Assembly: GCF_018449655.1 (NCBI RefSeq)
Contig: NZ_JAAVUX010000012.1
Location: forward strand, 62,001 to 126,000
Reading direction: 5' to 3'
Source: Pseudomonas sp. dw_358
GTDB taxonomy: Bacteria; Pseudomonadota; Gammaproteobacteria; Pseudomonadales; Pseudomonadaceae
Length of the DNA: 64,000 nucleotides
The position numbers and the translations under genes were made by a program. The notes below the pieces were generated by a model. It saw only the letters and a program-made list of their open reading frames with translations, searched no databases and was not told the origin of the DNA. Shown piece after piece: positions 24,698 to 35,168 of this stretch. Each line of letters opens with the position of its first letter. Position 1 is the first letter of the stretch.

Positions 24698-25972
24698 ATG
24701 AAAAAAGTAATGCTCAAGACCACAATCAGCCTCGCCGTCGCCCTTGCCTCCAGTCAAATTTTTGCCTCTGGCTTTGCCCTCAACGAACAAGGTATCAGCG
24801 GTATGGGCACCGGTTACGCCGGGCGCTCGTCATCTGCGGATGATGCCAGCACCGTGTACGGCAACCCGGCGGGTATGTCGCGCATCAAGCAGCAGGAAAT
24901 CACTGGCGGCTGGGCCGCTATCGATGCGTCCACCGACATCGATCGCGCCAGCGGTTCGCGCTCGGGCACCAACAAGGGCGACATGGTGCCGTTCACCGGC
25001 GTGCCGATGGGCTTCTACGTCAAACCAATCGATGACCACTGGGCCTTTGGCCTGGGGGTCTACGCGCCATTCGGCCTGGTCACCAACTACGAAAGCACCT
25101 TCCAGGGCCGCTACTTCGGCGACAAGAGCGAAGTCAAGGTAGTGACCTTCCAGCCCACTATCAGCTATGCCTTCAACGACCGGGTGTCGATCGGCTTCGG
25201 CCCTACCATCAACCGCATGAGCGGTGAACTGAACTCCGCCCTGTCGATCTCCCCTTTGCTGCGTGACAGCGAAGTCAAGGTCAAGGGTGACGACTGGGGC
25301 TATGGCTATAACGTCGGCGTGCTGGTGCAGGCCACCGACACGACCCGTGTGGGCCTGACCTATCACTCCAAGGTCAGCTACAACCTGGACGGCCATACCA
25401 CGGTCACCACCGGGGCCGGCACACCTGCGGCGCTGCTGAACAGCGGTCGCTACAACGGCTCGCTGAACATCACCACGCCGGAATCCGCCGACCTGTCGGT
25501 GACCCAGGCGCTCACCGATGCCTGGACCGTCTATGGCGGTGCGACCTGGACACGCTGGAGCCGCCTGAAGGACATCACCGTCAACAACGACATCACCAGC
25601 GGTGCCGGCCTCGCGGGTGCTTCCTTGAGCAGCATCACCGAACCGCAGAACTGGCGCAACACCTGGGCCTACGCCTTGGGCACCTCCTACCAGTTGAACA
25701 AGGAATGGGTACTGCGAACCGGCCTGAGCTGGGACCAGTCGCCCACCAACAATACCGACCGTTCGCCCCGCATTCCTACCGGCGACCGGACGATCTTCAG
25801 CCTGGGTGCTGGCTGGAGCCCGACCGAGCACTGGACCTTCGACGTTGCCTATTCGTATCTGAAGGAAAAGAAGGTCACGGTCAGCGAGACCAATGCGCTG
25901 GGCCAGACCTACGACGCGCGGTATGACAACAGCGCCAATGGCTTTGGCGTAGGCGCTACCTACAAGTTCTGA
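24698..25972 (+). CDS. FadL/OmpP1 family outer-membrane transport protein
   Basis: A 424-aa outer-membrane beta-barrel for uptake of long-chain fatty acids or other hydrophobic compounds. It has a Sec signal peptide (MKKVMLKTTISLAVALASSQ...FA/SG) and the FadL N-terminal plug motif after cleavage: SGFALNEQGISGMGTGYAG, then STVYGNPAGM with the conserved NPA. Alternating amphipathic strands run to the C-terminal Phe of ATYKF, the usual outer-membrane insertion signal. It has its own terminator. The 454-bp region upstream is rich in inverted repeats, so regulation at DNA or leader level is likely. The substrate is not evident. Confidence 0.93.
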   Translation: MKKVMLKTTISLAVALASSQIFASGFALNEQGISGMGTGYAGRSSSADDASTVYGNPAGMSRIKQQEITGGWAAIDASTDIDRASGSRSGTNKGDMVPFTGVPMGFYVKPIDDHWAFGLGVYAPFGLVTNYESTFQGRYFGDKSEVKVVTFQPTISYAFNDRVSIGFGPTINRMSGELNSALSISPLLRDSEVKVKGDDWGYGYNVGVLVQATDTTRVGLTYHSKVSYNLDGHTTVTTGAGTPAALLNSGRYNGSLNITTPESADLSVTQALTDAWTVYGGATWTRWSRLKDITVNNDITSGAGLAGASLSSITEPQNWRNTWAYALGTSYQLNKEWVLRTGLSWDQSPTNNTDRSPRIPTGDRTIFSLGAGWSPTEHWTFDVAYSYLKEKKVTVSETNALGQTYDARYDNSANGFGVGATYKF

Positions 25973-25989
25973 TGGCCAGCGGTTGCACT

Positions 25990-26018
25990 AAAAAACGGGG
26001 AATCTTCCCCGTTTTTTT
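25990..26018 (+). terminator. Rho-independent terminator of the FadL-family gene
   Basis: AAAAAACGGGGAA (from 25990), loop TC, TTCCCCGTTTTTTT. A perfect 13-bp stem just after the stop; the symmetric A/T runs allow use in both directions. Confidence 0.92.
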
Positions 26019-26044
26019 ATCCCGTCTCCAATGGACGCCCACGT

Positions 26045-26112
26045 TGCAGGCCCGAGCTTGCTCGGGAAGCAGGGAGCGGCGTCTGGTTCCCGGGCAAGCT
26101 TGGGGCCCTACA
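26045..26112. repeat. REP doublet (CCGAGCTTGCTCGG family)
   Basis: The element GGCCCGAGCTTGCTCGGGAA (26049-26068) faces an inverted, partly diverged copy (26087-26112, TTCCCGGGCAAGC core). It lies between the FadL-family terminator and the 3' end of cobS, and is related to the perfect doublet at 56966-57030. Confidence 0.75.
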
Positions 26113-26830
26113 AAGCCCAGACCACCAACACCACCGTTTCCAGGAGCTCCAGCAAGGCGCCAGCGGTGTCTCCGGTCGTGCCGCCCAGCCGGCGCATCAT
26201 CAAGGACCGCAGCCAGGCGAAGACCCCGATCAAAACCACCAGGCTCAGCAGCCCTAGTCCCGTCAGCACAGCTCCCAGCAGTACCAGCCCCAGCACCCAC
26301 CACCCTGCTCGTCGCGGCAGATGGTCGGCCAACGCCTGCCCCAGGCCACCGGCCCGTACATAGGGCGTGGTCAGAAACAGCGCCAGCAACCCTGCTCGCC
26401 CCAGCACCGGCACGACCAGCAGCGCTTGCCACTGCCCGGCCTGCACCAGCGCCTGCAGGGCACAGAATTTAAGCAGCAACACCAGTGCCAGCGTCACCAC
26501 GGCGATCGGCCCGCTGCGCGGGTCTTTCATGATCAACAGGGTCCGTTCACGGTCGCCGAAACCGCCAAGCCAGGCGTCGGCGCTGTCGGCCAGGCCGTCC
26601 AGGTGCAGGGCGCCGCTGAACAGCACCCAGCCGCTGAGGAGCAACGCGGTTTGCAGCAAGACCGGTGCGCCTTGCAGGCACCACAGTCCCGTGACCAGCA
26701 GCACACCCGCCAGCACCCCGACCGCCGGGTACCAGAGCAACGAACGACCCATCGCCTGAGGCGCCGGCATGCCCGGCAAGCGCACGGGCAAACAGCTGAG
26801 AAACTGCAGGGCAATCCAAAACGGCGCCAT
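26108..26830 (-). CDS. cobS: Adenosylcobinamide-GDP ribazoletransferase (cobalamin synthase)
   Basis: A 240-aa polytopic membrane enzyme that joins adenosylcobinamide-GDP with alpha-ribazole (phosphate) to make adenosylcobalamin (phosphate), also called CobV. About six hydrophobic helices are visible. The family motifs are the N-terminal FLSCLPVRLPG and GALHLDGLADSADAWLGG (about residues 75-95), the conserved acidic stretch of the catalytic site. The last gene of the cobalamin operon. The ATG at 26830 lies 2 bases after the cobC stop; a TTG 6 bases earlier would overlap it. Confidence 0.93.
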   Translation of the reverse strand: MAPFWIALQFLSCLPVRLPGMPAPQAMGRSLLWYPAVGVLAGVLLVTGLWCLQGAPVLLQTALLLSGWVLFSGALHLDGLADSADAWLGGFGDRERTLLIMKDPRSGPIAVVTLALVLLLKFCALQALVQAGQWQALLVVPVLGRAGLLALFLTTPYVRAGGLGQALADHLPRRAGWWVLGLVLLGAVLTGLGLLSLVVLIGVFAWLRSLMMRRLGGTTGDTAGALLELLETVVLVVWAL

Positions 26831-26832
26831 GC

Positions 26833-27408
26833 TCAAGTGGGCTCGCTCAGCCGACCGTCAGCCTCGACCCGCAGGGAGAACAGCGCGCCATTGGCCACCT
26901 CGACCTGCAAGAGTTGTTCACGGGGCAAGCCGCGCGCCTGGGCCAGCAGCAGCCGCATGACACCGCCGTGGCTGACAAGCAGTGTCCGCTGTCCTGCATA
27001 GAGGCGGTGTAAGCGCCCCACGGCACTGAGCACCCGCCGGCGAAAGTCGTCGACGGGTTCACCGTCCGGTGGTGTAAAGCCATAAGGGTCGGCCCAGAAG
27101 CGACCCAACCCCGCTTCGTCGGTGACCATCAGTTCGGCAGCACTGCGCCCTTCCCACGCGCCAAAATGCAGCTCCTGTAAATCAGGCTCCACCGCCAGCG
27201 GCAGGCCCATGCGCCCGGCCAATGCTTCAGCAAACAGGGCACAGCGCTGCAAGGGCGAGGTGACCACCTGCTGCCAAGGGCCGCCCTCCAGCACGGCAGC
27301 GTGCATCTGCCGCCAACCGTGTTCGGTCAAGGCATCGTCCAGGCTGCCACGCAGGCCACCGCCGCACTCGGTTTCACCATGACGCAGCAGGTCCAGGTGC
27401 AACGTCAT
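26833..27408 (-). CDS. cobC: Alpha-ribazole phosphatase (histidine phosphatase family)
   Basis: A 191-aa phosphoglycerate-mutase-like enzyme expected to dephosphorylate alpha-ribazole-5'-phosphate or adenosylcobalamin-5'-phosphate. The phosphohistidine motif LLRHGETE lies near residue 8, the second Arg in TSPLQRC, the proton-donor Glu in [11 protein letters not shown], and the second His in [11 protein letters not shown]. The ATG at 27408 overlaps the cobT stop in an ATGA junction. Confidence 0.9.
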   Translation of the reverse strand: MTLHLDLLRHGETECGGGLRGSLDDALTEHGWRQMHAAVLEGGPWQQVVTSPLQRCALFAEALAGRMGLPLAVEPDLQELHFGAWEGRSAAELMVTDEAGLGRFWADPYGFTPPDGEPVDDFRRRVLSAVGRLHRLYAGQRTLLVSHGGVMRLLLAQARGLPREQLLQVEVANGALFSLRVEADGRLSEPT

Positions 27409-28460
27409 GCCGGGCGATCGGCCACTGCCGCCTCGGCAAAGGTGGCCATGTCGCCATGCAGCGCACAGGCCAGGCGCAGCAGTGGCACAGCCAGTGCCGC
27501 GCCGCTGCCCTCGCCCAGACGCAGGCCCAGGTCCAGCAACGGCTGACCCTGCAAGGCCTGGAGCACGAGCTGATGACCGGGCTCGGCACCTTTGTGGCCA
27601 AACAGCAACCAAGGTTGTACCGACGGGTTCAGGCCCACCGCAATCAGGGCCGCGACACTGCAGATGTAACCGTCTACCAGCACGGCAATCCCCTGCTGCG
27701 CACAGGCCAGATAGGCACCCGCCAGCGCAGCAATTTCCAGACCGCCCAGGCAGGTCAACGCTTGCAGGGGCTCGTTCGCCAGCGCGCCATGGAGCGCCAG
27801 TGCCCGCTCGATCACCCGGCCTTTGTGGCTGACACCCGCCACGTCCAGACCGGTGCCAGGGCCCACCAGCGCCTGCACCGGGCTGTCGAGCAGTGCGCAA
27901 GCGAGCGCGGCAGCGGCCGTGGTGTTGCCGATGCCCATTTCGCCACCGATGAATAACTGCGCGCCGGCGGCCTGCGCCCTCAGCGCACTGTCGCGCCCAC
28001 CCTGCAGGGCTTGCCGGCACTGTTCGTCGCTCATCGCCGGGCCCGTGACAAAATTGGCGGTACCCGGTGCGATATGCAGATGACGCACACCGGGCAGATC
28101 AGCCACCAAGGTGGCATTGCCCAGGTCGACCACTTCCAGTTGTGCCGACAAGTGTCGTGCCAGCACGCTGATGGCGGCGCCGCCGTTGACGAAGTTGAGC
28201 AGCATCTGCCCGGTCACTTCCTGCGGGTAGGGTGAAACGCCCTCGGCCACCACGCCATGGTCGCCGGCAAAGATCGCGATCCAGACCTGCTCGACACTGG
28301 GCTTGAGTCGACCTTGCAGGCCGGCCAGTTGCACTGCCAGGGTCTCCAGCGTGCCGAGGGAACCCGCTGGCTTGGTCAATTGTTGCTGGCGCTCACGGGC
28401 TTGAGCCAGCACCGTTTCGTCCACCGGTTGGCAGGGTTGCAACCACCAGGCTTGGGTCAT
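27405..28460 (-). CDS. cobT: Nicotinate-nucleotide-dimethylbenzimidazole phosphoribosyltransferase
   Basis: A 351-aa cytosolic enzyme (CobU in Pseudomonas denitrificans naming) that activates 5,6-dimethylbenzimidazole with nicotinate mononucleotide to give alpha-ribazole phosphate. The conserved [20 protein letters not shown] and [15 protein letters not shown] segments are present, and the catalytic Glu lies in the C-terminal region ([14 protein letters not shown]). Length is typical. It overlaps cobU and cobC by 4 bases each, so translation is coupled through the operon. Confidence 0.95.
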   Translation of the reverse strand: MTQAWWLQPCQPVDETVLAQARERQQQLTKPAGSLGTLETLAVQLAGLQGRLKPSVEQVWIAIFAGDHGVVAEGVSPYPQEVTGQMLLNFVNGGAAISVLARHLSAQLEVVDLGNATLVADLPGVRHLHIAPGTANFVTGPAMSDEQCRQALQGGRDSALRAQAAGAQLFIGGEMGIGNTTAAAALACALLDSPVQALVGPGTGLDVAGVSHKGRVIERALALHGALANEPLQALTCLGGLEIAALAGAYLACAQQGIAVLVDGYICSVAALIAVGLNPSVQPWLLFGHKGAEPGHQLVLQALQGQPLLDLGLRLGEGSGAALAVPLLRLACALHGDMATFAEAAVADRPA

Positions 28461-28978
28461 AGCGGTGTTCCTTTCAGAGTTAGGGGCAAGCCGGCAACGG
28501 TCAGCACCACGCGTTGGCTGCGCTCGGCCAGGGCTTGATGGAGCAGGCCGGCCTCATCGACGTAGCGGCGGGTCAATTCACCCAGCGGCACCACGCCAAG
28601 GCCGGTCTCGTTACTGACGAAAATCAGTTCGCCGGGCAAAGCGCCGAGGTTGTCCAGCAGCGCCTGGCGTTCCAGCGCCAGACGCTGGGGGTCTTCATGG
28701 ATCAATAGATTGGTCAGCCACAGAGTCAGGCAATCCACCAGCAGGCATCGGCCGGCGCTGGCGTGCTCGCGCAGCACGGCGGCCAGGGCGACCGGTTCCT
28801 CCACCAGGCCCCAGGCAGGCGGCCGCCGTTCGCGGTGCAGGGCAATGCGGCTGTTCATTTCGCCGTCCAGCGGCTGGCTGGTGGCGATATAAGTCACTGC
28901 CAGGCCGGTTTCGCTGGCCAGGCGCTCTGCCAGGCGGCTTTTGCCGGAGCGGGCACCGCCGAGAATCAATTGCAGCAT
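28457..28978 (-). CDS. cobU: Adenosylcobinamide kinase/guanylyltransferase
   Basis: A 173-aa bifunctional enzyme (CobP) that phosphorylates adenosylcobinamide and then transfers GMP from GTP. The P-loop is GGARSGKS at residues 7-14, with [11 protein letters not shown] and the [11 protein letters not shown] segment typical of the family, and [11 protein letters not shown] near residue 120. The ATG at 28978 follows the cobQ stop by one base, and its stop overlaps the cobT start (ATGA). Confidence 0.95.
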   Translation of the reverse strand: MLQLILGGARSGKSRLAERLASETGLAVTYIATSQPLDGEMNSRIALHRERRPPAWGLVEEPVALAAVLREHASAGRCLLVDCLTLWLTNLLIHEDPQRLALERQALLDNLGALPGELIFVSNETGLGVVPLGELTRRYVDEAGLLHQALAERSQRVVLTVAGLPLTLKGTPL

Positions 28979-28979
28979 G

Positions 28980-30437
28980 TCAGCCCCCCATCCCGCACAA
29001 ACGGCGCAGATGGCCGGTGTCCAGGTGGTGTTCCACCAGGTCGGCCAGACGCTCGATGTCCAGCTCGCGCAAGGCGTGGTAATCGACTTCCTGCACGTTT
29101 TCCAGCCCGCCCCAACGCAACAGCGCGGCACTGGAAGCCGACGACTCGAACAGGCCGTGCAGGTAAGTCCCGAGGACCTGACCATCGGCGCTGATGGCGC
29201 CGTCGCAGCGGCCATCGTCCAGGTACACCGCCGGATGTTCAAGCGCCGGCCCGGTGCTGACACCCGCGTGAATTTCATAACCACTGACCGCTGCGCGCTC
29301 CAGGCTCAGCGCGCCGCTGACATTGCGCAGCTGCTTCTCGGCGGCCAGTTCCGTGGACAACGCCAGCAAGCCCAGCCCCGGGCTCGACCCGGCCGGCCCT
29401 TCGAGCCCCAGCGGATCGTGCAACTGCTCGCCCAGCATCTGCAGGCCGCCGCAGATTCCCAGGACCTTGCCGCCGTAGCGCAGGTGCCGGGCAATGGCCG
29501 GCTCCCAACCCTGGCTGCGCAAGGTGGCGAGGTCGCCGCGCACACTTTTGGAACCCGGCAGGATGATCAGGTCCGCCGGCGGAATCGGCTCGCCCGGACC
29601 GATGAACTGCAAGTCGACCTGGGGGTGCAGGCGCAAAGGATCGAAGTCGGTGTGGTTGCTGATGCGCGGCAGCACCGGGACGATCACCTTGAGCACCTGC
29701 GCGGCCTTGGCCGACTGGCGTCGGTCCAGACCGTCCTCGGCTTCCAGGTGCAGGTCGGTGACATAGGGCAGCACGCCGATCACCGGTTTGCCAGTGCGCT
29801 GCTCCAGCCAGTCCAGGCCCGGCTGCAGCAAGGCAATGTCGCCACGAAAGCGGTTGATGATGAACCCCGCCACCCGCGCCTGTTCGCTCTCGGAGAGCAG
29901 TTCCAGGGTACCCACCAGATGGGCGAAGACCCCGCCACGATTGATGTCGGCAATCAGCAGCACCGGGCAGTCCACCGCCTCGGCAAAACCCATGTTGGCG
30001 ATGTCGCCGGCGCGCAGGTTGATCTCGGCAGGCGAACCCGCGCCCTCCACCATGACCACGGGATACGCGGCGCTCAGACGTTGGTGCGATGCCAGCACAG
30101 CCTGCATGGCGATGGCCTTGTAATCGTGGTACGCCAGCGCATTCATGGTGGTTACCGCGCGCCCATGGATGATCACTTGGGCGCCGGTATCACTGTTGGG
30201 CTTGAGCAGGACCGGGTTCATGTCGGTGTGAGGTGCCAGCCCGGCGGCCTGGGCCTGGACCGCCTGGGCACGGCCGATTTCACCACCGTCGGCGGTGACG
30301 GCGCTGTTGAGGGCCATGTTCTGCGGCTTGAACGGCACGACACCCATGCCCTGGCGCTTCAGCCAGCGGCACAAGGCCGTGACCAGGGTGCTCTTGCCGG
30401 CATCGGAGGTGGTGCCTTGGACCATGAGGGTCGTCAT
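28980..30437 (-). CDS. cobQ: Adenosylcobyric acid synthase (glutamine-hydrolysing)
   Basis: A 485-aa ATP-dependent amidotransferase that amidates the b, d, e and g side chains of adenosylcobyrinate a,c-diamide. The N-terminal dethiobiotin-synthetase-like domain carries [11 protein letters not shown] (P-loop). The C-terminal type I glutamine amidotransferase domain has its nucleophile in [10 protein letters not shown] and the catalytic His near the end (YLHGLFES). It overlaps cobD by 4 bases. Confidence 0.96.
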   Translation of the reverse strand: MTTLMVQGTTSDAGKSTLVTALCRWLKRQGMGVVPFKPQNMALNSAVTADGGEIGRAQAVQAQAAGLAPHTDMNPVLLKPNSDTGAQVIIHGRAVTTMNALAYHDYKAIAMQAVLASHQRLSAAYPVVMVEGAGSPAEINLRAGDIANMGFAEAVDCPVLLIADINRGGVFAHLVGTLELLSESEQARVAGFIINRFRGDIALLQPGLDWLEQRTGKPVIGVLPYVTDLHLEAEDGLDRRQSAKAAQVLKVIVPVLPRISNHTDFDPLRLHPQVDLQFIGPGEPIPPADLIILPGSKSVRGDLATLRSQGWEPAIARHLRYGGKVLGICGGLQMLGEQLHDPLGLEGPAGSSPGLGLLALSTELAAEKQLRNVSGALSLERAAVSGYEIHAGVSTGPALEHPAVYLDDGRCDGAISADGQVLGTYLHGLFESSASSAALLRWGGLENVQEVDYHALRELDIERLADLVEHHLDTGHLRRLCGMGG

Positions 30438-31426
30438 GCCTGCTCCTGAGCAAGGGCGGTGAACGCTTGATCCAGGCGCTGCCAGTCAGGCTCGCCGGCG
30501 GGCAGACCAAAGCGCAGGCTGCTGCCCTGCTCGAACAGGCGCAGGAGGATGCCGCGCTGCGCCATAAAGTGCTGAATTTCGGCAGCATGGGGCGAGGTCA
30601 CCCACTGAAACAGGGCGCATCCACCCGCCGGGGTGAAACCGTGGCGGCCGAGCAATTGCTCCAGGCGCTGACTGTTGGCCGCACAACGCTGGATCTGCAG
30701 GCGGTGGCCCGGACCGTCCAGCAGGCAGGCGGTACCCAGTACACGTGTGGGGCCACTGATGGCCCAGGGTCCGACCTGCTCGGCCAGTGCATGGAGCAAT
30801 TTCGGCTCGGCGAGAACAAAGCCCAGGCGCACGCCGGCCAGGCCGAAGAATTTGCCGAAGGAGCGCAGCACGATCAGCCCCGGACGGTTGCAGTGGGCCG
30901 CCAGGCTCAGGCCCGGCGTGGTGTCCATGAAAGCTTCGTCCACCACCAGCCAGCCACCCCGGGACGCCAGGCGAGCATGCCATTCCAGCAACTGCGCCGT
31001 GCCGATCAAGCGCCCGGTGGGGTTGTTCGGATTGACCAGCACCAGCACATCGAGGCTCTCGATGAAATGCTCCACGTCATGGTCGCCGATCTCCCGCACC
31101 ACATGCCCGGCGCGGCGCCAGGCCTCGGTGTGTTCGGCGTAGCACGGCGACAGCACCGCGACTCGGCCACTGCGGCGCAGGCGCGGCAGCAACTGAATAG
31201 CCGCCTGGGAACCGGGCACGGGCAACAGGTGGTCGGCACCGTAGTAGGCCTCGGCGGCCTGCTCCAGGCCGTCATCGGTCTCAGGCAAACGGGCCCAGGC
31301 ACACTGGGGGATCTCGGCGATAGGCCAGGACCACGGCGCAATGCCGCTGGAGAGGTCCAGCCAATCGTCCTGGGCAATGCCGTAGCGCTGCGCGGCAGCG
31401 CGCAACCGTCCACCGTGTTCAAGCAT
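30434..31426 (-). CDS. cobD: Threonine-phosphate decarboxylase
   Basis: A 330-aa fold-type I PLP enzyme that makes (R)-1-amino-2-propanol phosphate for the cobalamin aminopropanol arm; it corresponds to Salmonella CobD and P. denitrificans CobC. The N-terminal [14 protein letters not shown] and the PLP-Lys segment [16 protein letters not shown] are present, with NPNNPTGR upstream. The 5' end overlaps cbiB by 8 bases and its stop overlaps the cobQ start by 4. Confidence 0.94.
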   Translation of the reverse strand: MLEHGGRLRAAAQRYGIAQDDWLDLSSGIAPWSWPIAEIPQCAWARLPETDDGLEQAAEAYYGADHLLPVPGSQAAIQLLPRLRRSGRVAVLSPCYAEHTEAWRRAGHVVREIGDHDVEHFIESLDVLVLVNPNNPTGRLIGTAQLLEWHARLASRGGWLVVDEAFMDTTPGLSLAAHCNRPGLIVLRSFGKFFGLAGVRLGFVLAEPKLLHALAEQVGPWAISGPTRVLGTACLLDGPGHRLQIQRCAANSQRLEQLLGRHGFTPAGGCALFQWVTSPHAAEIQHFMAQRGILLRLFEQGSSLRFGLPAGEPDWQRLDQAFTALAQEQA

Positions 31427-32327
31427 AGAATTGCGCTCCCACGCAGATGATCAACAACCACAGCCAGACACCGCGCTGCACCAGCTGCCAGCCGCTGTCG
31501 ATGCTCATCGCGTCCGCCTGGCGACCTTCGCCCAGTGCCGGCCGCTCGTGCAATTGGCCGTGGTACACCGCTGGGCCGCCGAGCTGTACGTTCAGCGCCC
31601 CGGCGCCGGCGGCCATGACCGGGCCGGCGTTGGGGCTGTCCCATTGTGGCGCCTGCTGGCGCCAGCAACGCAAAGCCAGGCGGGTATTGCCCAGCAGCGC
31701 GTAGGTCAAGGCCACCAGCCGCGCCGGGACATAATTGAGCACATCGTCAATCCGCGCCGCCGCCCAGCCAAAACGCTCGAAGCGTTCATTACGATAGCCC
31801 CACATCGCGTCCAGCGTATTGCTCAGGCGATACAGCACCACACCGGGCGCACCCAGCAGGACAAACCAGAACAACGCGGCAAAGACTGCATCGCTGCCGT
31901 TTTCCAATACCGATTCAGTGGCGGCGCGGGCCACGGCGGTGGCATCCAGCTCGGCGGTTTCCCGACTGACCAGATAACCCACCCGCTGGCGTGCCTGCAC
32001 CAGATCCCCGGTGCGCAGTGCCTGAGCCACCGGCCCGACGTGCTCGCCGAGACTGCGCAGGCCCAGCGCGCAATACAGCGCGAGAATGTCCACCAGCCAG
32101 TCCACCCCGGGCAGCCAGGACAGCAGCGTGGCCAGCGCGGTCAAGGGCACGACCGCCAGGACCCAGGCCGTGACCCCGTGGCTACGCCAACCGGCGCCAC
32201 CACCGTTGAAGCGCTGCTCCAGGCGATTGGCCAGACGGCCGAAGCCCACCAGCGGATGCCAGCGCCGGGGTTCGCCCAGCAAGGCGTCCAGCGCCACACC
32301 CGCCACGATCAGCAGGGCCATGTTCAT
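31419..32327 (-). CDS. cbiB: Adenosylcobinamide-phosphate synthase
   Basis: A 302-aa integral membrane protein (called CobD in P. denitrificans) that attaches aminopropanol phosphate to adenosylcobyrate. The N-terminus has the family motif [20 protein letters not shown]. Further conserved parts are [32 protein letters not shown] and the [13 protein letters not shown] region. Several hydrophobic helices fit the membrane location shared with CobS. The ATG at 32327 overlaps the bluB stop as ATGA. Confidence 0.94.
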   Translation of the reverse strand: MNMALLIVAGVALDALLGEPRRWHPLVGFGRLANRLEQRFNGGGAGWRSHGVTAWVLAVVPLTALATLLSWLPGVDWLVDILALYCALGLRSLGEHVGPVAQALRTGDLVQARQRVGYLVSRETAELDATAVARAATESVLENGSDAVFAALFWFVLLGAPGVVLYRLSNTLDAMWGYRNERFERFGWAAARIDDVLNYVPARLVALTYALLGNTRLALRCWRQQAPQWDSPNAGPVMAAGAGALNVQLGGPAVYHGQLHERPALGEGRQADAMSIDSGWQLVQRGVWLWLLIICVGAQFYA

Positions 32328-32974
32328 CCCGCCACGCCCCATTGGTTCTCGAACAGCATGTCCTGCAAGGGCTGCTCGATGGCCCAGCCTTCCTGCACCA
32401 GCATCGGCACCGGGTAGAACTCGGCCACCGGCCCCAGGCACAGCACCGCCAGGGGCCATGCACCTTCGGGCATCGCCAGCAATTCGGCCAGCGCCTGGGG
32501 GTCGAACAGCGACACCCAGCCCATCCCCAGGCCTTCAGCACGAGCAGTCAGCCAGAGGTTCTGGATGGCGCAGGACACTGACGCCATGTCCATTTCCGGC
32601 AAGGTCCGGCGCCCGAAGATGTGCCGCTCGCGGTCGTCACTCAGGGCCACCACCAGCACTTCGGCACACTGCCCAATGCCTTCGACCTTGAGCTTCATGA
32701 AGTCGTCGGAACGCTCGCCGAGGGCCTCGGCGGTGCGTACCCGCTCGTCTTCCACCAGCTGTTGAATACGGCTGCGCAAGACCCGATCAGTGATACGCAG
32801 AAAGCGCCACGGCTGCATCAGACCGACACTGGGGGCCTGATGCGCCGCCGCCAGCAACCGTGCCAGCAGCTCGGGCGCCACCTCGCCTTCAATGAAGTGG
32901 CGCATGTCGCGGCGTTCGGCGATTACCCGGTAGATGGCAGCTCGATCGTCGAGGCTGAAGGCATGGTCACTCAT
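32324..32974 (-). CDS. bluB: 5,6-dimethylbenzimidazole synthase
   Basis: A 216-aa nitroreductase-fold flavoenzyme that cleaves reduced FMN with oxygen to form dimethylbenzimidazole, the lower ligand of cobalamin. BluB features include the N-terminal RRDMRHF (FMN phosphate site), [12 protein letters not shown], and [10 protein letters not shown]. Its presence indicates the aerobic route to the lower ligand. It overlaps both cobB (start 32974 against cobB stop 32971) and cbiB by 4 bases. Confidence 0.94.
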   Translation of the reverse strand: MSDHAFSLDDRAAIYRVIAERRDMRHFIEGEVAPELLARLLAAAHQAPSVGLMQPWRFLRITDRVLRSRIQQLVEDERVRTAEALGERSDDFMKLKVEGIGQCAEVLVVALSDDRERHIFGRRTLPEMDMASVSCAIQNLWLTARAEGLGMGWVSLFDPQALAELLAMPEGAWPLAVLCLGPVAEFYPVPMLVQEGWAIEQPLQDMLFENQWGVAG

Positions 32975-34266
32975 GGTCGCAACAGCTCCGCAATCGCCGT
33001 GGGTTGGGAAGGAAAATAGAAATGCACGTAAGAAGCCGTCATCCGCCCCGAGCGGTACACCGCTTCGGCGCCGCGTCCGCCATTGGGGCTCACACCCCGT
33101 GCCACCGGCTCGTGCTCAGTGGTAGTCAGAGAGTGGTGATAGGTGTGGCCGCGCAGAGTGCCTTCCGGCAGCTCCACGCTTTGCAGGGCCAGGGCTGCCA
33201 GGCGCTTTTGCATGACCGCCTCCCCCGCCAGCAGGCCCAGGAGTTCGGCCCGTACGCCATCGACATCGGTCAAGGCATCCAGCAGGTAGAGCATGCCGCC
33301 GCACTCGGCCAGCAACGGTTTGTCGTCCTTATGATGGGCACGGATGGCCGCGAGCATCGGAGCGTTGGCAGCCAGAGCCTGATGGTGCAGTTCCGGATAA
33401 CCGCCCGGCAGGTACAGGCTGTCGCATTCAGGTAGCACGGCATCATGCAGCGGTGAAAAGAAACTCAACGTGGCGCCCATTTCCCGCAACAGCTGCAGGC
33501 TGGCCCCGTAGGTAAAGGCAAAAGCTTCGTCGCGAGCCACGGCAACGCGCACGCCATCGAGCAACGGCTCGATACGACGCGGCAACGGCGGTTCGAAGGT
33601 GACGGGCGGCGGCAGGGCCACCTGGCAACTGCCGGCCAGCGCCGCGGCGGCGGCGTCCAGGCGTGCGTCCAGGTCGTTCAGTTCACTGGCCTGGACCAGA
33701 CCTAAATGACGGCTGGGTAATTCGATACCGGTTTCCCGGGACAATCCGCCGTACCAGCGCAGCCCTTCGGTCAGGCTGTTCTCCAGCAACTGCGCGTGGC
33801 GCAGAGTGCCGACCCGGTTGGCCAGCACGCCGGCAAAAGGCAGGTCCGGCTGATAGCGCGCCAGCCCCAGCGCCAGCGCGCCGAAGGTCTGGGCCATGGC
33901 GGTGCCGTCGATCACGGCCAGCACCGGTACACCGAAGTGGCGGGCCAGGTCGGCGCTGGACGGCGTACCGTCGAACAGGCCCATGACCCCTTCGATCAGG
34001 ATCAGATCGGCTTCCCCGGCCGCCTCCCACAGCAGGCGACGACTTTCCTCGGCGCCCACCATCCACAGGTCCAGCTGATACACCGGCGCGCCACTGGCCC
34101 GCTCGTGGATCATCGGGTCGAGAAAGTCTGGTCCGCACTTGAATACGCGAACCTTGCGCCCTTGATTGCGATGCAGCCGCGCCAGCGCCGCAGTCACCGT
34201 GGTCTTGCCTTGGCCCGACGCCGGCGCCGCCACCAGCACAGCGGGGCAATGACGGGGCTGATTCAC
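32971..34266 (-). CDS. cobB: Cobyrinate a,c-diamide synthase (glutamine-hydrolysing)
   Basis: A 431-aa ATP-dependent amidotransferase for the a and c carboxylates of (hydrogeno)byrinate or cobyrinate. The P-loop is APASGQGKTTVTAAL near residue 10. The C-terminal glutaminase domain has its nucleophile in LLAECGGMLYLLDAL. Because cobalt insertion and early ring genes are not in this window, which substrate it sees here depends on genes elsewhere. It overlaps cobO by 4 bases. Confidence 0.95.
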   Translation of the reverse strand: MNQPRHCPAVLVAAPASGQGKTTVTAALARLHRNQGRKVRVFKCGPDFLDPMIHERASGAPVYQLDLWMVGAEESRRLLWEAAGEADLILIEGVMGLFDGTPSSADLARHFGVPVLAVIDGTAMAQTFGALALGLARYQPDLPFAGVLANRVGTLRHAQLLENSLTEGLRWYGGLSRETGIELPSRHLGLVQASELNDLDARLDAAAAALAGSCQVALPPPVTFEPPLPRRIEPLLDGVRVAVARDEAFAFTYGASLQLLREMGATLSFFSPLHDAVLPECDSLYLPGGYPELHHQALAANAPMLAAIRAHHKDDKPLLAECGGMLYLLDALTDVDGVRAELLGLLAGEAVMQKRLAALALQSVELPEGTLRGHTYHHSLTTTEHEPVARGVSPNGGRGAEAVYRSGRMTASYVHFYFPSQPTAIAELLRP

Positions 34267-34874
34267 AGTTCGATGCCCTTTTGCGCGCGAATGCCAGCCT
34301 GAAAAGCGTGCTTGAGCATGCCCATTTCAGTGACGGTGTCGGCCAGTTCGATCATCTCGGGTTTGGCGCCACGGCCGGTGACCACCACATGTTGCATGGG
34401 CGGCCGGGCTTGCAGGTCGCTGAGCACCTGATCCAGCTCGAGGTAACCGTGTTTGAGGGCGATATTCAGTTCGTCCAGCACCACCAGGCCCACGGCCGGA
34501 TCCTGCAGAAAACCCCGGGAGACTTGCCAGGCGGCCTCGGCGGCGACGATGTCTCGCTGGCGATCCTGGGTCTCCCAGGTAAAACCCTCGCCCATCACGT
34601 GATAGCTGACCTGTTCGGGGAAGCGCCGGAAAAACAGCTCTTCGCCGGTGGCGTTGCGGCCTTTGATAAACTGGACGACACCGCATTGCATACCGTGGCC
34701 CATGGCCCTGGCCAGCATCCCGAACGCCGAACTGCTCTTGCCTTTGCCATTGCCACTGAGTACCAGCAGCAGGCCACATTCGTTGGGGGAGTTGGCGATA
34801 CGTTCATCGATCACGGCTTTCTTGCGCAGCATGCGCGCCACATGGCGTTCGTCGCGTTCGGCAGATTCACTCAT
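34263..34874 (-). CDS. cobO: Cob(I)yrinic acid a,c-diamide adenosyltransferase
   Basis: A 203-aa CobA/CobO-type ATP:corrinoid adenosyltransferase that attaches the 5'-deoxyadenosyl group to cobalt. The P-loop is GNGKGKSSSAFG, followed by the conserved VQFIKGRNATGE and the VLDELNIALKHGYL Walker-B-like segment. The ATG at 34874 has GGAGA about 6-7 bases upstream; a GTG immediately before it is an alternative. It is the first gene after the cobalamin riboswitch. Confidence 0.95.
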   Translation of the reverse strand: MSESAERDERHVARMLRKKAVIDERIANSPNECGLLLVLSGNGKGKSSSAFGMLARAMGHGMQCGVVQFIKGRNATGEELFFRRFPEQVSYHVMGEGFTWETQDRQRDIVAAEAAWQVSRGFLQDPAVGLVVLDELNIALKHGYLELDQVLSDLQARPPMQHVVVTGRGAKPEMIELADTVTEMGMLKHAFQAGIRAQKGIEL

Positions 34875-34978
34875 CACAGCTCTCCGTTGGGGTATCGACG
34901 AAAAGCCGCACGCCCGCAGGGGCGCCGCAAGAAATCGTCAATGCCGCTCTCACCCGCGCGGCAGATCAATAGAGGGGG

Positions 34979-35168
34979 CGACAGGCCGGTCTCCGGGCTC
35001 ATGAGCGGGCGCAAGCGCCTCCCACCGCGCGCCTTCCCGCCTGTTCAGGCAGTGGCGCGATGCGCGGTCTTGACTCATTTACCGTTGCGGGGGCAGCGCC
35101 GGGATCACCACTTTCATGGCTCACCGGCTTCCCTGTTTCACCCGACACATCTGGAAACGGTCGGGCAC
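34979..35168 (-). promoter_or_regulatory. Cobalamin (B12) riboswitch
   Basis: On the minus strand the leader has the AdoCbl riboswitch landmarks in order: GAAACAGGGAAGCCGGTGAG, CCGGCGCTGCCCCCGCAACGG with the following TAAA, an intervening variable hairpin, and GAGCCCGGAGACCGGCCTG. The core ends about 105 bases before cobO. It is expected to shut down the ten-gene cobalamin operon when adenosylcobalamin is abundant. The remaining gap to the divergent gene at 35299 holds its promoter. Confidence 0.96.
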
